64,000 nt of DNA from Orobanche coerulescens (lineage: Eukaryota; Streptophyta; Magnoliopsida; Lamiales; Orobanchaceae): contig CM065811.1 of NCBI GenBank assembly GCA_033398695.1, positions 118,715,501 to 118,779,500 on the forward strand, given 5' to 3'. A program made the translations under genes and the position numbers. The notes under the pieces are model-generated. The model did not search any database. It had not been told where the DNA came from and saw nothing but the letters and a program-made list of their open reading frames with translations. Positions 21,795-34,920 of the stretch are shown here, piece by piece (position 1 is the first letter of the stretch; every line of letters begins with the position of its first letter).

Positions 21795-23617
21795 GTCTAG
21801 ATGTCCCATACCAAGTTGCAAACGAATAGAATTAAATGATTCTTCGGGAAGAAGTTTTGTAAAAATATCAGCAAGTTGGTCCTTCGTCCCGACAAAATTA
21901 AACAGATATCTTTCTTTTGCACATGATCGCTAGAAAGTGATGTCTAATGTCTATATGCTTAGTTCTACTATGCAGCACATGATTTTTGCTTAAATTTATT
22001 GCACTAATATTATCACATAATATAGGTGTATTTTCAAAATAAATGCCGTAGTCGCGGAGTTGATTTTTGATCCATAGTACCTGAGCACAGGCGCTCCCTG
22101 CAGCAACGTATTCGGCCTCAGCTGTAGACACTGCTACACTGGTTTGCTTTTTACTTCCCCAAGATATTAGACATGATCCAATAAAATGACACGTACCAGT
22201 AGTACTCTTTTTATCAATTTTACATCTGCCGAAATCGGCGTCACTATATGCAATCAAATTAAAGTCCAAGCAAGAAGGATACCATAGACCTAGTCCGATA
22301 GTCCCTTTCAAGTAACCAAAAATGTGTTTACAAGCAATTAAATGTGATTCCTTGGGATTAGCTTGGAATCGAGCACATAAGCATATAACAAATATTATGT
22401 CTGGCCTAGAAGCAGTCAAATATAACAAAGATCCGATCATACCTCGATATAATTTTTGATCAACGGATTTGCCATTTTCATCTTTTTCAATCTTTAATGA
22501 TGAAGACATTGGCGTTGAAATCACCTTGTTACTCTCCATTTTGAATTTCTTTAGGAGATCGTTTGAGTACTTTGTTTGATGGATAAAGATTCCATCTTCG
22601 CATTGCTTGGTTTGAAGCCCGAGGAAGAATGTTAACTATCCCATCATACTCATTTCGAACTCTCCTTTTATAAGATTAGAGAAATCTTGGCACAATGATT
22701 CGTTAGTAGCTCCAAATACAATGTCATCAACATAGATTTGGCAAACAAGTATATCATTATTCAATATTTTCACAAACAAGGTATTATCGACTTTACCTCT
22801 TTTATAATCATTTGCAATTAAAAATTGACATAGACGATCATACCATGCTCGGGGTGCTTGTTTCAACCCATAGAGTGCCTTGTTGAGCTTGAAGATGTGA
22901 TCCGGAAATTGATGATCTTCAAAACCGGGAGGTTGCTTGACATAGACTTCTTCTTGAATGTAGCCATTCAAGAATGCACTTTTGACCTCCATTTGAAATA
23001 GTTTGATCTTTTTGTGGGCGACAAAGGCACATAACAAATGGATGGCTTCGAGTCGAGCCACGGGAGCAAAACTTTCTTCGTAATCAAGGCCTTCCTCTTG
23101 ATTATACCCTTGAGCGACCAAACGAGATTTATTTCGAATTGGATAACCGTCTTCGTCACTCTTTTATTTTGTGCATGAATTGTACAAGCTCCTCTTGCAT
23201 TGCCATCACCCAACTTTCATCATCAAGAGCCTCGAATATATTCTTGGGAACTATTTCGGATACGAAAGCACAATGAGCCATATATTCGGTGGTTCTCCTT
23301 CGGGTTTGAACACCATCTTCAATGTTTCCAATCACAAGATCTTTTAGATGGTCTTTGATGTGCCTCCAATCTTTCGGTAGACTCTCGATTGTCTTCTTTT
23401 GAATTTCCGAAATTTTCTCCATTTCGTTTGATGGATGAGAATCTGGAAAAATACCTGCATCATCAAAATATTCTACCTTTCTCGGGGGTGAGATCATATC
23501 ATTGCATTTAACATGAATGGATTCCTCAGCTTTATTTGTTCTAATGTTATAAACACGATATGCTTTGCTATTAGTAGCATAACCAAGAAATATATAATTA
23601 TAACATTTCACAAGCAA
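21795..23617 (-). pseudogene. Copia pol fragment: integrase tail, RT, RNase H
   Basis: In order on the minus strand: integrase tail (NYIFLGYATNSKAYRVYN; frame 23617-23156), reverse transcriptase ([30 protein letters not shown] and the catalytic YVDDIVFG; frame 23121-22636), and RNase H (GSLLYLTASRPDI, STAEAEYVAA and SRTKHIDIRHHFL; frame 22539-21898). A degraded tail runs to about 21795. The style resembles Sirevirus-type Copia elements, but I hold that lightly. It is broken by a frameshift near 23140, a TAG near 22636 and a frameshift after 21898. No LTR, primer site or target duplication was found at its edges, so it looks like captured filler inside F. Confidence 0.85.
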
Positions 23618-24396
23618 CCATCAAAAGAAAATCATCCTACAAAAACGAAAATTTTACTTCTCAATAAAGAGGACTATTTCAACACATACATACCGATGGA
23701 CTCAACATTCACGTTACTATTTTAATCATAAAACTGGCACCACTGCCCAAAAACGAGAGCATCATCAATACACATATTCTGACTAACATTCATGAAACTC
23801 GAAAGTTACAAACGAGAGTCACGTCTTGAGTATATTTTGTAGACCTTATTTTAGTTAAAAACTCATGTTTTGAAAACATATAGTATGAGATGAAAATGAA
23901 ATATCGGTAGTTGAAGTCTCAAAATTTTTGACCTGGAGGTCATCATACAAAAATCAAAAAATTTCCTCCCTGGAGAACATTTTAAAAATTTACGTGGCTC
24001 CCCGGAAGCCTTCGAAACTAAAAATTCCAAGGTTGTTACTCTTGCAATAAAAACAGTTCATACAAGGATACATTTAGCAATATCATTCTTCATTCTAGCA
24101 CAAAATGGGAATTAACAAATATATGTCACTTACTCACGATACACCTTCAAATACTACTACAAAACACAGAATCACACAGGCTCGTATAGCTCGTGGTACA
24201 ACCTGTAGTAGGGAGACTTACATCCACAGATCGCACGAAGATGATGGTTGCACCCTGATACTAATCACGGCCGACATTCCAAACGACGGGTCGTGACACG
24301 ACATCAGTCAGACTCAATCTGACAAGGCAAGACCCAATAATACACGACTGGACCCGACAACCTAGGTTTCTGCAACCTAAGCTCCGAAACCATAAA
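23618..24396 (-). other. Leader of element F with primer-binding site
   Basis: Non-coding. Next to LTR F2 lies a degenerate primer-binding site TGGTTTCGGAGC (plus 24381-24392), 4 nt from the LTR. The shared leader motif is at about 24214-24270. The rest is A/T-rich with no recognised feature. Confidence 0.6.
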
Positions 24397-27143
24397 TGTA
24401 ACACCCCCAGAATCTAATCGGGAATATTACACGCCACAGACCCTCTACGTGAGGATCCTCCAGGCTAAACATCGAAACAACATAATACATTACATGCCGA
24501 CACGGCAAAATCACGAACCATTAGACCGATTTGGTCTTTTATCATTGTTTTAAAAATAAAAAATACATAACCCTATCCAGACTCATACCCACGCAAGGGT
24601 AAAATACTTCAAACATAGACAATACGGCAGCGAAAAAGACAATACAAAGGACTCCGACTAACTGAACCCAAAACTGGCCTTCGTGTGATTAGTATCATTC
24701 GTCTTTCATCATTCCTCGTACCGATCCTGTGTCTTGTTCCCAAAAACCTGCATGTACCTAGACACAATACAGATATCCACTCCCGATTACTCGAGGGTTA
24801 GCAAAACTCCACTGTTTTGCTAGTGCAAGTATAAAGTGCAAATACGAGCCATACACAACACATTCCGAGAATACAACGAAAGACTTCCCGAGATATGTCA
24901 TTTAATTAAAATAGTTCAAGTCTTGAAAGTAGAAACGAAAAAAGTAAGCATTTTGAAAACACTTACAAAATCTCGGGAGTTTTAAAAACATTAAAAATTA
25001 ACAAGCTCATAATTCCTCGAAAGCCGTTTAGGGTCACAGCCCCAAAGTTCATTCTCCAAAATATAAATTCGTTAACAAAACACGGGGTCCACGGCCCAAC
25101 CATTTCGATCACAAAACACAGGGCCCACGACCCGATCATCCACTGAAATTCACTTACAAGGACACATTACACATAATACAATATTCTTATGCCATTCTAG
25201 CCAAACACCAAGACTCGATATATAATGTATCTCGACCCCGAGCATAAAACATTGTGATACTCCGGACATATCACAATAGTCATCAAAACATCAACATCAA
25301 CATCTCCAAAAACCACACCTGGTAACCCGTGGCCGTACCCATTAGTATCGGCCCCCAGAGGCCCCGTCGGACCGTCCCCGGGTGGGAAACCACTTCCGCG
25401 GACGTACCCATTAGTATCGGCCCCCAGAGGTCCCGTCGAACCATCCCCAGGTGGAAGAACATCAACACACTCACCCAAGTCCACTTCCGTCGCCGTATCC
25501 ATTAGTATCGGCCCCCAGAGGCCACACATGCTATCCCCGGGTGGAAGAACAACTAACAGATTACCACACCACAACTCTCAAAGGTCAAACACACAAAATA
25601 TATATAGTCGAGGTACCTTGCTAGAATGGCCATATTATCCAACACGTACTCACGACCCAGAACTATAACAATTCACAAGGAAGCACAAGATCTCAACAGC
25701 ACCGAACGACACAACCAATATCACACAAAGTCACATATTCATCCATAACCACGTGACTCCACGCACATAATGTGACAAAAGAATTACACTTTACATTTAC
25801 CGATGACATAATCATACATAATGACATCACACGAAAGTAAGGTGATCCTATACTCGATACTAGCACACATATTCAACTAAGCATATTAATTCCCGACACA
25901 CACGGGTCACCTCTACGAAAACCAAGATGGTAAATATACCGATTCTTTTGAAAAATGGTTATAAATATTTATTTAGCACATATCGATGATTAGCAACCAT
26001 TATATCCACAAAACACGTAATGTATGGGCAAGATACTTGACTCGAAATCAATTTGTGAATACTCCGACGAAAGCGGCTCGGCAAAATTTGACCCCAAAAC
26101 AGCCACAAAATTTAAAAACCGACCACCTTCGCGAGAAATCAATAACAACACAATCACCACGAGAATAACACCGCTACGAATCAACAACACTAAACGAAAT
26201 CTCATTCGACACTAAGAAACTACAAGGGTTCAAGGGTTCGTTCCAAGAAAGCCAAAATCATGTTCCGGGTGAAACGAAATCGATAAACGAGTTACTAATC
26301 CGTAGATTACAACCAGTACAACAAGAATTACATGACCAATTTATCATAATCGGCCCAGAATTGAAATCAAAAGGAAAACCCCAAAATAGTTGAAAAAGAA
26401 TTTTTTTTAAGAATTACCTCAATCCGACAAAGAACAATGGATTAGATGTTGTTAAACATGATCAAGACTTCAAGAATATGATGATAATCTACTCAGGGAT
26501 TGAAATCCCCATCAAATCGCCCAAAAACCGAGAGAGAGAAGTGAAAATGGGCTGAAAAGGCGACTGTCCTATTTATACAACTGGACAAAATAGATCAGAA
26601 CACGGCCCAAATTAGAGCCGTATTCCAGCGCCGTGTTATAAACGACTCAGCAAAAACGGTGCAAACAGCGTCGTATTCCAGGGCCGTATTCTGAGAGTGT
26701 AGACTTTGTCATTATGACCATAACTTCTCCGTCCGGACTCCAATTGACTCGCCGTTTGCACCATTGGAAAGATAATTTGATGCTATATCACATTGTAAAG
26801 TTTCAGAATTTTTAGACTTTATAAGCGCCGGTGGTAATCTTACAAAGTCGACCAAATGCACAAAAATGATACTCCTTGACAAAACAATAATTATTCAACA
26901 TGCAACGAAACACTAACGGACAACACCAACGATCCAAATCGAAAATAAACATATAACAAAGCAAGACATACTAGTAGATCGACTTACGCAACGATAAGTC
27001 TTACCCGACGAACACCACAGCACGGTACATCGTGCCGTACCCAACATAGGGGAAAATCTCAAGAAATCGCCAACAGAACAAAATGAACGGCGCAATCGAC
27101 AAAAATTCAAAAATAACTGGAACCGAGAATCTCGGGTATTACA
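24397..27143 (-). mobile_element. LTR F2 (5' LTR of element F)
   Basis: A 2747-bp partner of LTR F1 with TGTAACACCC and CGGGTATTACA ends. It has the same repeat units (25320-25545), TATA box (26569-26577) and inverted-pair region. The GGTAT duplication follows at 27144. Small indels separate it from F1, so the insertion is not brand new. Confidence 0.9.
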
Positions 27144-27690
27144 GGTATAGCCCTGTTCCCAAGGCAAATTGATTGACTGTTTATTTCCGGAAATGACATG
27201 TCTGGTTTTGATTTTGAAATGTTTTGGTGCATTGTACTATGAAATGTGTAAGCAAATGGTTTGCCTTGATTACTTGTACTAGCGTAATTGCTAACCACTT
27301 TGGGGACCCGTTTTGGGGAAATTCTTGTTATGGATTTTAGGTTATGTTCAGCCTGACGAGCGGGCGCTGGGACAGTACGAGGATGCTGGCCTGGGTCGTT
27401 GACATGTGCAATTGAGTATTTTTGTTTTTCATATGGTTGTTGTCTACTTTATGAACTTATAGATGGTACTCGCGAGTACTTAGATTTTTCCTTTCAGATT
27501 GTGATTTGTATTCGTGGAAGTTAATTATGTTTGTTGGTGTTGATTATTACACCGGTTGTACCGGGCGTGTTATTTGATTTTCATCTGGATGATGTGTGTT
27601 TTTACTGTGGTAATTCATGTTTAGCCTAGCGGGTCCCATGTAGGGGTCCACGGCACTGTTATATACCTTGAATATCTCGGGGGTGTTACA
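27144..27690 (+). mobile_element. 3' LTR of element E, part 2
   Basis: Starts with the second GGTAT copy and continues the repeat text interrupted at 16476. It ends CTCGGGGGTGTTACA at 27690. It matches the 36212-36780 part of LTR H in reverse. The next bases are Copia gag, the insertion target. Confidence 0.85.
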
Positions 27691-28369
27691 CCACTGGGCT
27701 AGAGATTGTCCGATTCTTCATGGCGCTTCAGGTACATACTTATAGTTTTGGAAACAAATTGTTCTGATACTGTATTTTCTACTCCTTAGATACTGGATTG
27801 GTGCTAGTTCACATATTTATACCGTGAATCAGGATCTGGAACAAAGTAGGAAGCTTGGAGCTGGGGAGGTGATGATTACTGTTGGAAGCAGGCATAGTGT
27901 CGAGGCAACTGACATAGGATCACTTCTTTTGGGTTTAGAATCCGGCTTTGTTTTAACTTTAGATGATGTACTTGTTTTGCCCAAGGGGCATAAAAACATT
28001 GTATCCATTTCGGTCATGGATTAGAAAGGCTATTTATTTTTCATTGGTGATGGTTCCTGCAAAATTTATTTTAGAAACAAACTCGTGGGCACTGGTACAT
28101 TGTTAAATAGACTGTATGATCTAAACCTTAGTGACAAAGTCGTTGTGAATACTATGACTAGGAAGCGTGGTAGGGATGAAACTAATCAAGTTTTGAAATG
28201 GCATCTTAGACTTGGTCATGTTGGTCATACCAAGGTTTACAAAATCAAAAAAGATGGACTTATGGGTCCATTGGGATCGGATCCCTTTCCTACTTGTGAA
28301 TCTTGCCTTAAAGGCAAAATGACTAAGTCCCCCTTCATAGGGACTTTGAAAGAGCCTCTGATAAACTAG
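27691..28369 (+). pseudogene. Copia element L: gag zinc-knuckle end, protease remnant, pre-integrase domain
   Basis: The first codons read HWARDCP, the second half of a CCHC zinc knuckle, so LTR E landed inside the knuckle. A damaged protease region follows (a GASSHIYT-like string near 27800), then a frame ending with VLVLPKGHKNIVSIS, a TAG near 28022, and the GAG-pre-integrase domain (WHLRLGHVG and CESCLKGKM). Stops and frameshifts separate the parts. The 5' LTR and most of gag are not in the window. Confidence 0.8.
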
Positions 28370-29085
28370 GATTAATCCATACCGACGTATGTGGTGCTTT
28401 GCAAGCAGCACGTGATGGATATCAGTATTTAATTACGTTTACAGATGATCATACTAGGTATGGTTATGTATACTTAATGAAACATAAATCCGAGGCCTTT
28501 GAGAAATTCCAGGAATTTAAGGCCTTAGTTGAGAAACAAACTGGAAATCATATCAAAGCACTTCGGTCGGATCGAGGTGGCGAGTATATGAGTACGGAGT
28601 TTGATGAATTCCTTAAGGAACATAGAATAGTATCCCAACTAACACATCCAAGTACTCCTCAGTTAAATGGTGTGTCAGGATGAAGGAACCGGACCTTGTT
28701 GAACATGGTGCGTTCTATGATAGGTTATACTGACTTACCGATTTACCTGTGGGTGTATGCACTCTTGACTGCTGCTTCTATCTTTAACAGATGTCCTTTC
28801 AAATCTGTTCCTAAAACTCCACATGAGATGTGGGAGGGCAGGAAACTAAGTCTTAATCACATTAGGATTTGGGGATGTCCCGCCTATGTCAAGAAGACTA
28901 AAGTGGAGAAATTGGAAGCTAGGTCCGTGAAGGGACGTTTCATTGGATTCCCATCTAGGATGATGGGTTATCAATTCTACATGCCCGGAGATCAAAAGAT
29001 CATTGTTGCATTGCAAGCACACTTCTTGGAAGATGAGTTGATTCAGGAAGGCGGAGCAGGTAGAAGTATTTCTTTAGAAGAATAG
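28370..29085 (+). pseudogene. Copia element L: integrase
   Basis: The integrase core is visible: HTDVCG supplies the first catalytic Asp, ITFTDDHTRYGYVYLM the second region, and RSDRGGEYMS the Asp/Glu region. The chain is interrupted by TGA at 28681, where relatives read into RNRTLLNMVRSMIGY. It then continues to WGCPAYVKK and a GRFIGFPSRMMGYQFY segment. The enzyme would join the cDNA to host DNA; this copy cannot be translated through. Confidence 0.85.
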
Positions 29086-29640
29086 AATGAAACTCCTCAG
29101 GAGACATCTGTACAATAAGTTGGAACCAAACCTTCTGAAACACAAGTACAACCACTTCGAAGGTCTAGTAGGGTGTCTAAATTACCTGAGAGGTATGGCC
29201 TTGTGCACCTGGAGGAACTGGGTCTCCATGAGGTTCCAAGTGATAGCCAAGAGACCGACCCCGCGACCTATGACAAACCGATGGTGGATGTAGACTCCGT
29301 GATATGGACTATAGCAGTCTTCACGTAGTTGGGACCTTCGTTTTGATGAGGCAGTCAAAGATTTTGACTTCGTGCAAAATAAAGAGGAACTTTGTGTATA
29401 CAATAGAGTTAGTGGGAGCAAGATCACATTCTTAATACTATATGTAGATGACATTCTACTAATAGGAAATGATGTGGGAATGCTCAGTTTTATGAAAGCT
29501 TGGCTTTTGAGTAATTTCTCCATGAAAGGCTTGGGATAAGCAACCTATATTCTTGGTATTCGGATCTACCGGGATAGAGCGAAGAGAACAATACTTCTTT
29601 CCTAAGCCCTTTAAATAGATAAAATCTAAAAGAGGGTTCC
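29086..29640 (+). pseudogene. Copia element L: reverse transcriptase remnant with large deletion
   Basis: A linker with RRSSRV-like basic residues, in a shifted frame, leads at about 29340 directly into DEAVKDFDFVQNKEELCVY and ITFLILYVDDILLIGND. The YVDD active site survives. The N-terminal fingers and palm are deleted, since the join skips most of the RT domain. Several stops follow (29540, 29605 and nearby). Confidence 0.8.
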
Positions 29641-30290
29641 TACCGATGCGACACGGAATAAAACTCTTCTTGAAGATGTGTCCTCAAAGTGAGGAACAAC
29701 GAAAGGAAATGCGTAATATACCATATGCTTCAGCCGTGGGTAGCCTTTTGTATGCTATGTTGTGTACGAGACCTGACATTGCGCATGCTGTGAGCATGGT
29801 AAGTAGGTTTCAGGCAAACACAGGTAGGGAACATTGGACTGCCGTAAAGAACATTCTCAAGTACTTGAGAAGGACTAGAGATCTGGTTCTTATGTATGGC
29901 GGAGGAGAACTGAATATGATGGGCTTCACTGATTCAGGCTTCCAAAGGACAGAAAGACGACTTTATGTCTACTTCTGGCTACATTTTACTCTTAATGGAG
30001 GAGCAGTATCTTGGCATAGTGCCAAGCATAGCGCGACTGATGGTTCCACCTGTTAGGTTGAGTATAAAGCGGCCTCGGAGGCCTCCAAAGGAAGGGTTAA
30101 AAAGTTACTGGGTAAACTTCAGGTGCCACCATGTGTTACGCTATCTATTTTCATTTTTTTACGATAACAATGGAGTGGTAGCACAAGCCTAGGAGTCGAG
30201 GTTTCACAACAATACCAAACACATTGAGAGGAAGTATCATCTCATGAGAGAATTTGTTCGCAAGAGATACATTGAGTGCAAGTAAGAGAT
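29641..30290 (+). pseudogene. Copia element L: RNase H remnant and polypurine tract
   Basis: Recognised by PYASAVGSLLYAMLCTRPDI, SRFQANTGREHWTAVKNIL and a later HNNTKHIERKYHLMREFV. Stops occur at 30054 and 30190, and the C-terminal tail is missing. A purine tract (30280-30290) leads to the LTR. Confidence 0.8.
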
Positions 30291-30414
30291 TTTTAGGAGT
30301 ATGCCCTCGAATGCCACTCAGAGGATGTTAAGTGACGGCATTGTACTTGTTATTATGTAAATCATTATCATAAGGCAATTGTTTATTTCTTTATTTATTG
30401 GCATTCCTGACTCG

Positions 30415-30490
<76 letters not shown>

Positions 30491-32337
30491 AACTAGTCCG
30501 TGTATTTGAGAGCAAAAACATTCCACTCCTTATTGGATAAGGGGATCAGCACTGGAAAGGTTTATAGCTCAAATACTTAATCGTTCGCAAGTCGATGAAA
30601 CTTGACTGGGCGTTAAGTTTATGTGAAGACTTGTATGACGTGTTCTTTGATGTGGAGAGTGCCTGTCGAACACTAATGGTTAGTGGGAGCACGCACTATA
30701 GGTATACTAATTATATTAGTATACTCAAACCGACTCACCCTCGATTCGCCACACGTATTTCACTCCAGGACAGTCAATGACGGAATCGAAAGGTTGTCAT
30801 AGGTATTCGTGAACCCTTCGACTTGAGGATTTGGTAGGGATGTGCTTGTGACGTTAAGATTTTCATTAGAGTAGTTCGACCCATAAAACCGGAAGGTGGG
30901 GGTCAACCTCAACGTGCGTCTTGACGGGCAAGTGGCAGGTCCTACTAAATACCAAGATAGAATTCTTTCTCCTATTAGTGAACGGGTTATATGTCCTATG
31001 CGGTTATTGGCATATGAGATCATAAGTCTTTGGCAAAAGCATTGGAGCTAGTTGTATTGGATACACGAAAGCTTGATGATCTCGATTTGCATTAACGCAT
31101 GCATAGCGTCAAGCACAGATAGGGCTTGACTGACCGTGACTCTATAACTTGATCAGGACATTTTAAAGAAGGGTTTATACATATACTGGTATTCACGACA
31201 GAATGGTTCTTGAATGATCCTAATCATTCATTCTCAGTTGGGGTACAGTGTAGGCCGCCAAGCTGGCTAGGTGGTGCTACTATTTGGTTCCACCCATTTA
31301 TGACTGAGACGGACCTACCGACTCGCACAGTAGGATTGACGACGGAAAGAATCGAGCTAATTCTCTCATCATGAATATTAGATATTGGATATCTAATTTA
31401 TTGGGACATTGGATGTCTAAATTGATTTATTGGATAAATTAATTTACGTCCTAATGAGTTAAATAAATTACTAGGTGATTAATTTAATTCATGAATATAA
31501 TTAATTCTTGGAGAAATTAATTATGTTATCTTGTATTTGATATGATTAATTAATTGGATTAATTAATTGACATAAATACATCAGAATGGAATCGGAGTTT
31601 ATCTGTTTGGACTCACAGGAGTCCGAAACGAACCAAACTCGTCCCATTTCTTCATGAAGGCCGCCCCATTTCCACCCACCTTCCTTTAGTCTTTCTCACC
31701 AGTTTTAAATGGAAGACAAAGACTTATAGATATAGTATCTATTATTATAATGGGAAAGGTGTTGTCGTTAGGTGGATTTGGCGTATAATTAGATGTGATT
31801 ACTTCATCTCTTACCAACCCTACTTTGAGCATTTCATCTGTGAGATCAAGAGTAGAGAGAGATAGAGAAAAAACATTTTCTCCAAGTCTTGTTCAACCTC
31901 TTCCATCTTGAGTATTTTCTTGGAGAAAATTCAAGACATATTGAGAGATAGTGAGTTATACACTTTGAGCATTATAATCATGTTTGATAGATTCGTCATC
32001 CGATTCTAGCCGTAATCCTTGGAGGATAACGAGGTTTAGTTGTTCCGGTCATTTCTCCGGCGCGTGACAAGTATAGACGCAGTACTTTTGGCATTGGATC
32101 ATCCAAGAGCTTGGAGCGGATTGGAATCACAGGGAGATCGCCTAAAGCTTGGGGAATCACTCAATAGAAGAACACCATTTAATCAACGGACTACAAGGGT
32201 ATGTTTCTTGTATCTTCTCGTGCTTCGTTTTATATTCGTATATACGTAGCTTGATCGATCCTCGTAGGGATGCGGATTGAATTAATTTTCATTTTACCGC
32301 TTCCGCTGGGCCTTCGTTTTAGGCACTGAATCCCAAC
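30291..32337 (+). mobile_element. 3' LTR of Copia element L
   Basis: It starts TTTTAGGAGTATGCCC, which would be TGTTAGG in an intact copy, directly after the purine tract. It ends TTCCGCTGGGCC...ATCCCAACA, a typical Copia LTR end. About 2.05 kb and non-coding, with a long TA/GA microsatellite near its start and AT-rich TTAATTAATT text at 31440-31575. Right-hand flanking DNA is the integrase of M in the opposite orientation. Confidence 0.75.
30416..30490. repeat. (TA)n-(GA)n microsatellite
   Basis: About 25 TA units followed by about 12 GA units, in the LTR of L. Confidence 0.95.
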
Positions 32338-32710
32338 ACCATCATCGATCTAACCATGTCTAACAAGGTTCTATTTCTCTATTCCGACACACCATTCTAT
32401 TGAGGTGTTCCAGATGGAGTTAATTGTGAAACATTTCCACAATTTTTGAGATAATCATCAAATTCATGGCTTAAATATTCACCACCACGATCTGATCGTA
32501 GTGCTTTAATAGTTTTGCTGATTTTGTACTTCATTTTGAAATTGCTTGAATTTCGTAAACGACTCAAACTTATGACTCATTAAGTAGATATATCCAAATC
32601 TGCTTAAGTCATCCGTGAACGTTATGAAGTATTGGAAACCTCCTCTAGCATTTGTATTCATTGGTCCACATACATCAGTATGTATTAAGCTTAATTAATC
32701 TGCAGCTCTC
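32338..32710 (-). pseudogene. Copia element M: integrase core fragment
   Basis: On the minus strand the text reads IHTDVCGPMNTNARGGFQYF, FTDDLSRFGYIYLMSHK and, after a frameshift, a degraded copy of the Asp/Glu region and the NRTLLDMVRSM segment. It is cut at 32338 by LTR L. Several stops are present. Confidence 0.75.
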
Positions 32711-33290
32711 TCAGTATGGCCCGTGAAAGGAGCTTTTGTCATTTTTGCCTAATAAGCAAGATTCGCACGTATCATATGATTCTAAATTAAATGTGTCCAA
32801 GATTCCATCTTTATGGAGTTTGGTTATACGTTTCTCGTTTATATGGCCCAAACAACAATGCCAGAAATATGTTTGGTTTAAATCATTTGATTTAAGTCTT
32901 TTGACATTTATGTTACAATTAGATTTGTAACTTTCAAGATTTATGGGATATAATCTCCCACTCATCAAGGCATCTCCATAAAAAATACCTCTATTAAATA
33001 TGGACATTACACTATTCTTAATAATAAAGTCATAAACTTCCAAATCAAGGCAAGAAACTGATATAATGTTTCTACCCATAGCAAGAACGCAATAACAATT
33101 ATTAAGTTCCAATACAAGTCCACTTGGTAGCTTTATATCATAAGTCCCTACGCCAATAGCATCAACTCTTGCTTTATTTCCAACACGTAGGTCCATTTCA
33201 CCTTTTGCCAATTGTCTACTCTTTCACAGCCCCTGCGCATTCACACAAATATGAGCTTCACTACCGGTATCTAAATACAAATGATGAAGA
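32711..33290 (-). pseudogene. Copia element M: protease and GAG-pre-integrase
   Basis: The aspartic-protease active site LDTGSEAHIC lies at about 33260-33290. A TGA near 33225 follows, then the long frame 33211-32711 with GMDLRVGN-like text, VLAMGRNIISVSCLD and the pre-integrase FWHCCLGHINEKRI ... YDTCESCLLGK. The protease would process the polyprotein. It is in a different frame from the zinc-knuckle ORF next to it. Confidence 0.8.
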
Positions 33291-33563
33291 AGTAGATATA
33301 TTGACTTCTATAACAAGAATACCTGAAGTAGCAGTCTCACTGCTCTTCCGTTTCCTCATTTCTTCCAGGTAGAGCTTGCAATTCCTTTTACAATGACCAA
33401 TTTCATTGCAGTGGTAGCAAGCTCCTTCTTTGGGTTGTTTCGATGACTTCTTGAAAGGTTTAGGTTTAGGTTTTGGTTTAGGCAACATTTGCATTTTACC
33501 CTTACCTTTATCTTTCGGGGCCATCTTATTCCCTTTCTTTTTATTCCATTTCTTTTGAACCAT
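33261..33563 (-). pseudogene. Copia element M: gag zinc knuckle
   Basis: A Lys/Pro-rich stretch precedes CYHCNEIGHCKRNC, a complete CX2CX4HX4C nucleocapsid knuckle that would bind element RNA. The frame then runs into the protease region out of phase. Confidence 0.8.
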
Positions 33564-33619
33564 TAAAACATTAGGAACAACTTTGTTAATGTTTGTCTTA
33601 GTTTATTTTAGCATCCCAT

Positions 33620-34183
33620 TCAACTCAGTAATAGTTTCTCCATGTTGTGCATGTTGAAGTTTACGACAAAGTGATCGTACTCTGAAGGCAGTGATGCTAA
33701 GATCATATCTGTAGCGAGTTCCTGACTTATAGGAGCTCCTAGCCTTTCAAGATGCTCAATGTAGCCCTTCATCTTAAGGACATGAGCACTCACAGAAGTA
33801 CCTAAAGACATTATACAACCATTCAATGCCTTTGTAATGGCAAACCTCTCCTGACAGGCTTGTTCTTGGAACATTTCCTTAAGCTGGCCCATCATGTCAT
33901 AAGCTTCCATGTCCTAGAACTGTATCTGCATCTCTGAGTTCATGGTTGCTAGCATAAGGCATGTCACATCCAAAGAATCATTCATATGCTTGCTTTAAGC
34001 ATCTTTTTGAGCTTTGGTGGCGGTTGATTCCGGTTCATCAGGAATTGGGTTTTCCAGAATGTACTGCTTCTTTTCAGCTTTGAGAACAATTCTCAAGTTC
34101 CTTGACCAATCAAGGTAATTAGTGCCAGAAAGTTTTTCTTTGTCAAGAATTGATCGCAATAAGTTTGTATTGATTGACGCCAT
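33620..34183 (-). pseudogene. Copia element M: gag N-terminal part (UBN2-like)
   Basis: The start MASINTNLLRSIL at 34183 is followed by KLSGTNYLDWSRNLRIVLK and QKDA, then a TAA at 33995-33997. Past a further TAG, MEAYDMMGQLKEMF, LERLGAPISQELATDMIL and LPSEYDHFVVNF follow. This is the standard Copia gag (UBN2/DUF4219 type). At least two stops make it non-functional. Confidence 0.85.
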
Positions 34184-34825
34184 TGATTCTAGAATATTAA
34201 TATGCAAAGTTATTCGTGAGATATATTGATTTTAAAATCTAACGATCAAGTAAATGCAAGAACAACTATGGTATGTCCCTCACAAATAAAAGAAGTTTAG
34301 TTTTTATCAATAGAAATGACATCTTATGTCAACATGTTAGTCTCAAATATTATGTATCACATACACATATATGAATTATAATCTAATGATCAAATAACCA
34401 CAGACACAACTTTGGCATGTCCCCTGTAATTAAAATATGTTTTAGATTATCATTTGGGATGACATCTTAAGTCGTTTTAATCGTATTAATCCCAAATAAG
34501 CCATAGGTCCAAAACCATTTTGTATAACCTCTATAAGTCTTTAATCATTTAAAACATATGTATAAGCTTGTTTATTCATATCGCCTCCTTAAGATAAAAT
34601 CCATACACCTTGCTTTGGCAGACCCATATTAGAAATGATCAAAAGTTTGACGAGTGTTTTGAAATGGTTGGATCTTGAGACTTATGTTTCATATCAATTG
34701 ATTTTAATAAAATTATTTTATCAAAAATTGATTATCTCAAAATAATTACCATGTATCTCATACATGTAAAAGTTTCAATGAGTTTGATTTATTTGGAAAT
34801 AATGATTATTAAGCAAATAAAAAGA

Positions 34826-34920
34826 AATGATGCATCTCATACAATCATATGCTAAAATATGATGCAACTCATACAATCATATGTAATGTAAATATGATGC
34901 ATCTCATACATTCACATGAA
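34826..34920. repeat. Three tandem copies of GATGCATCTCATACAATCAT-like unit
   Basis: Copies start near 34829, 34860 and 34898 and differ at a few positions. They lie in the leader of M. Confidence 0.7.
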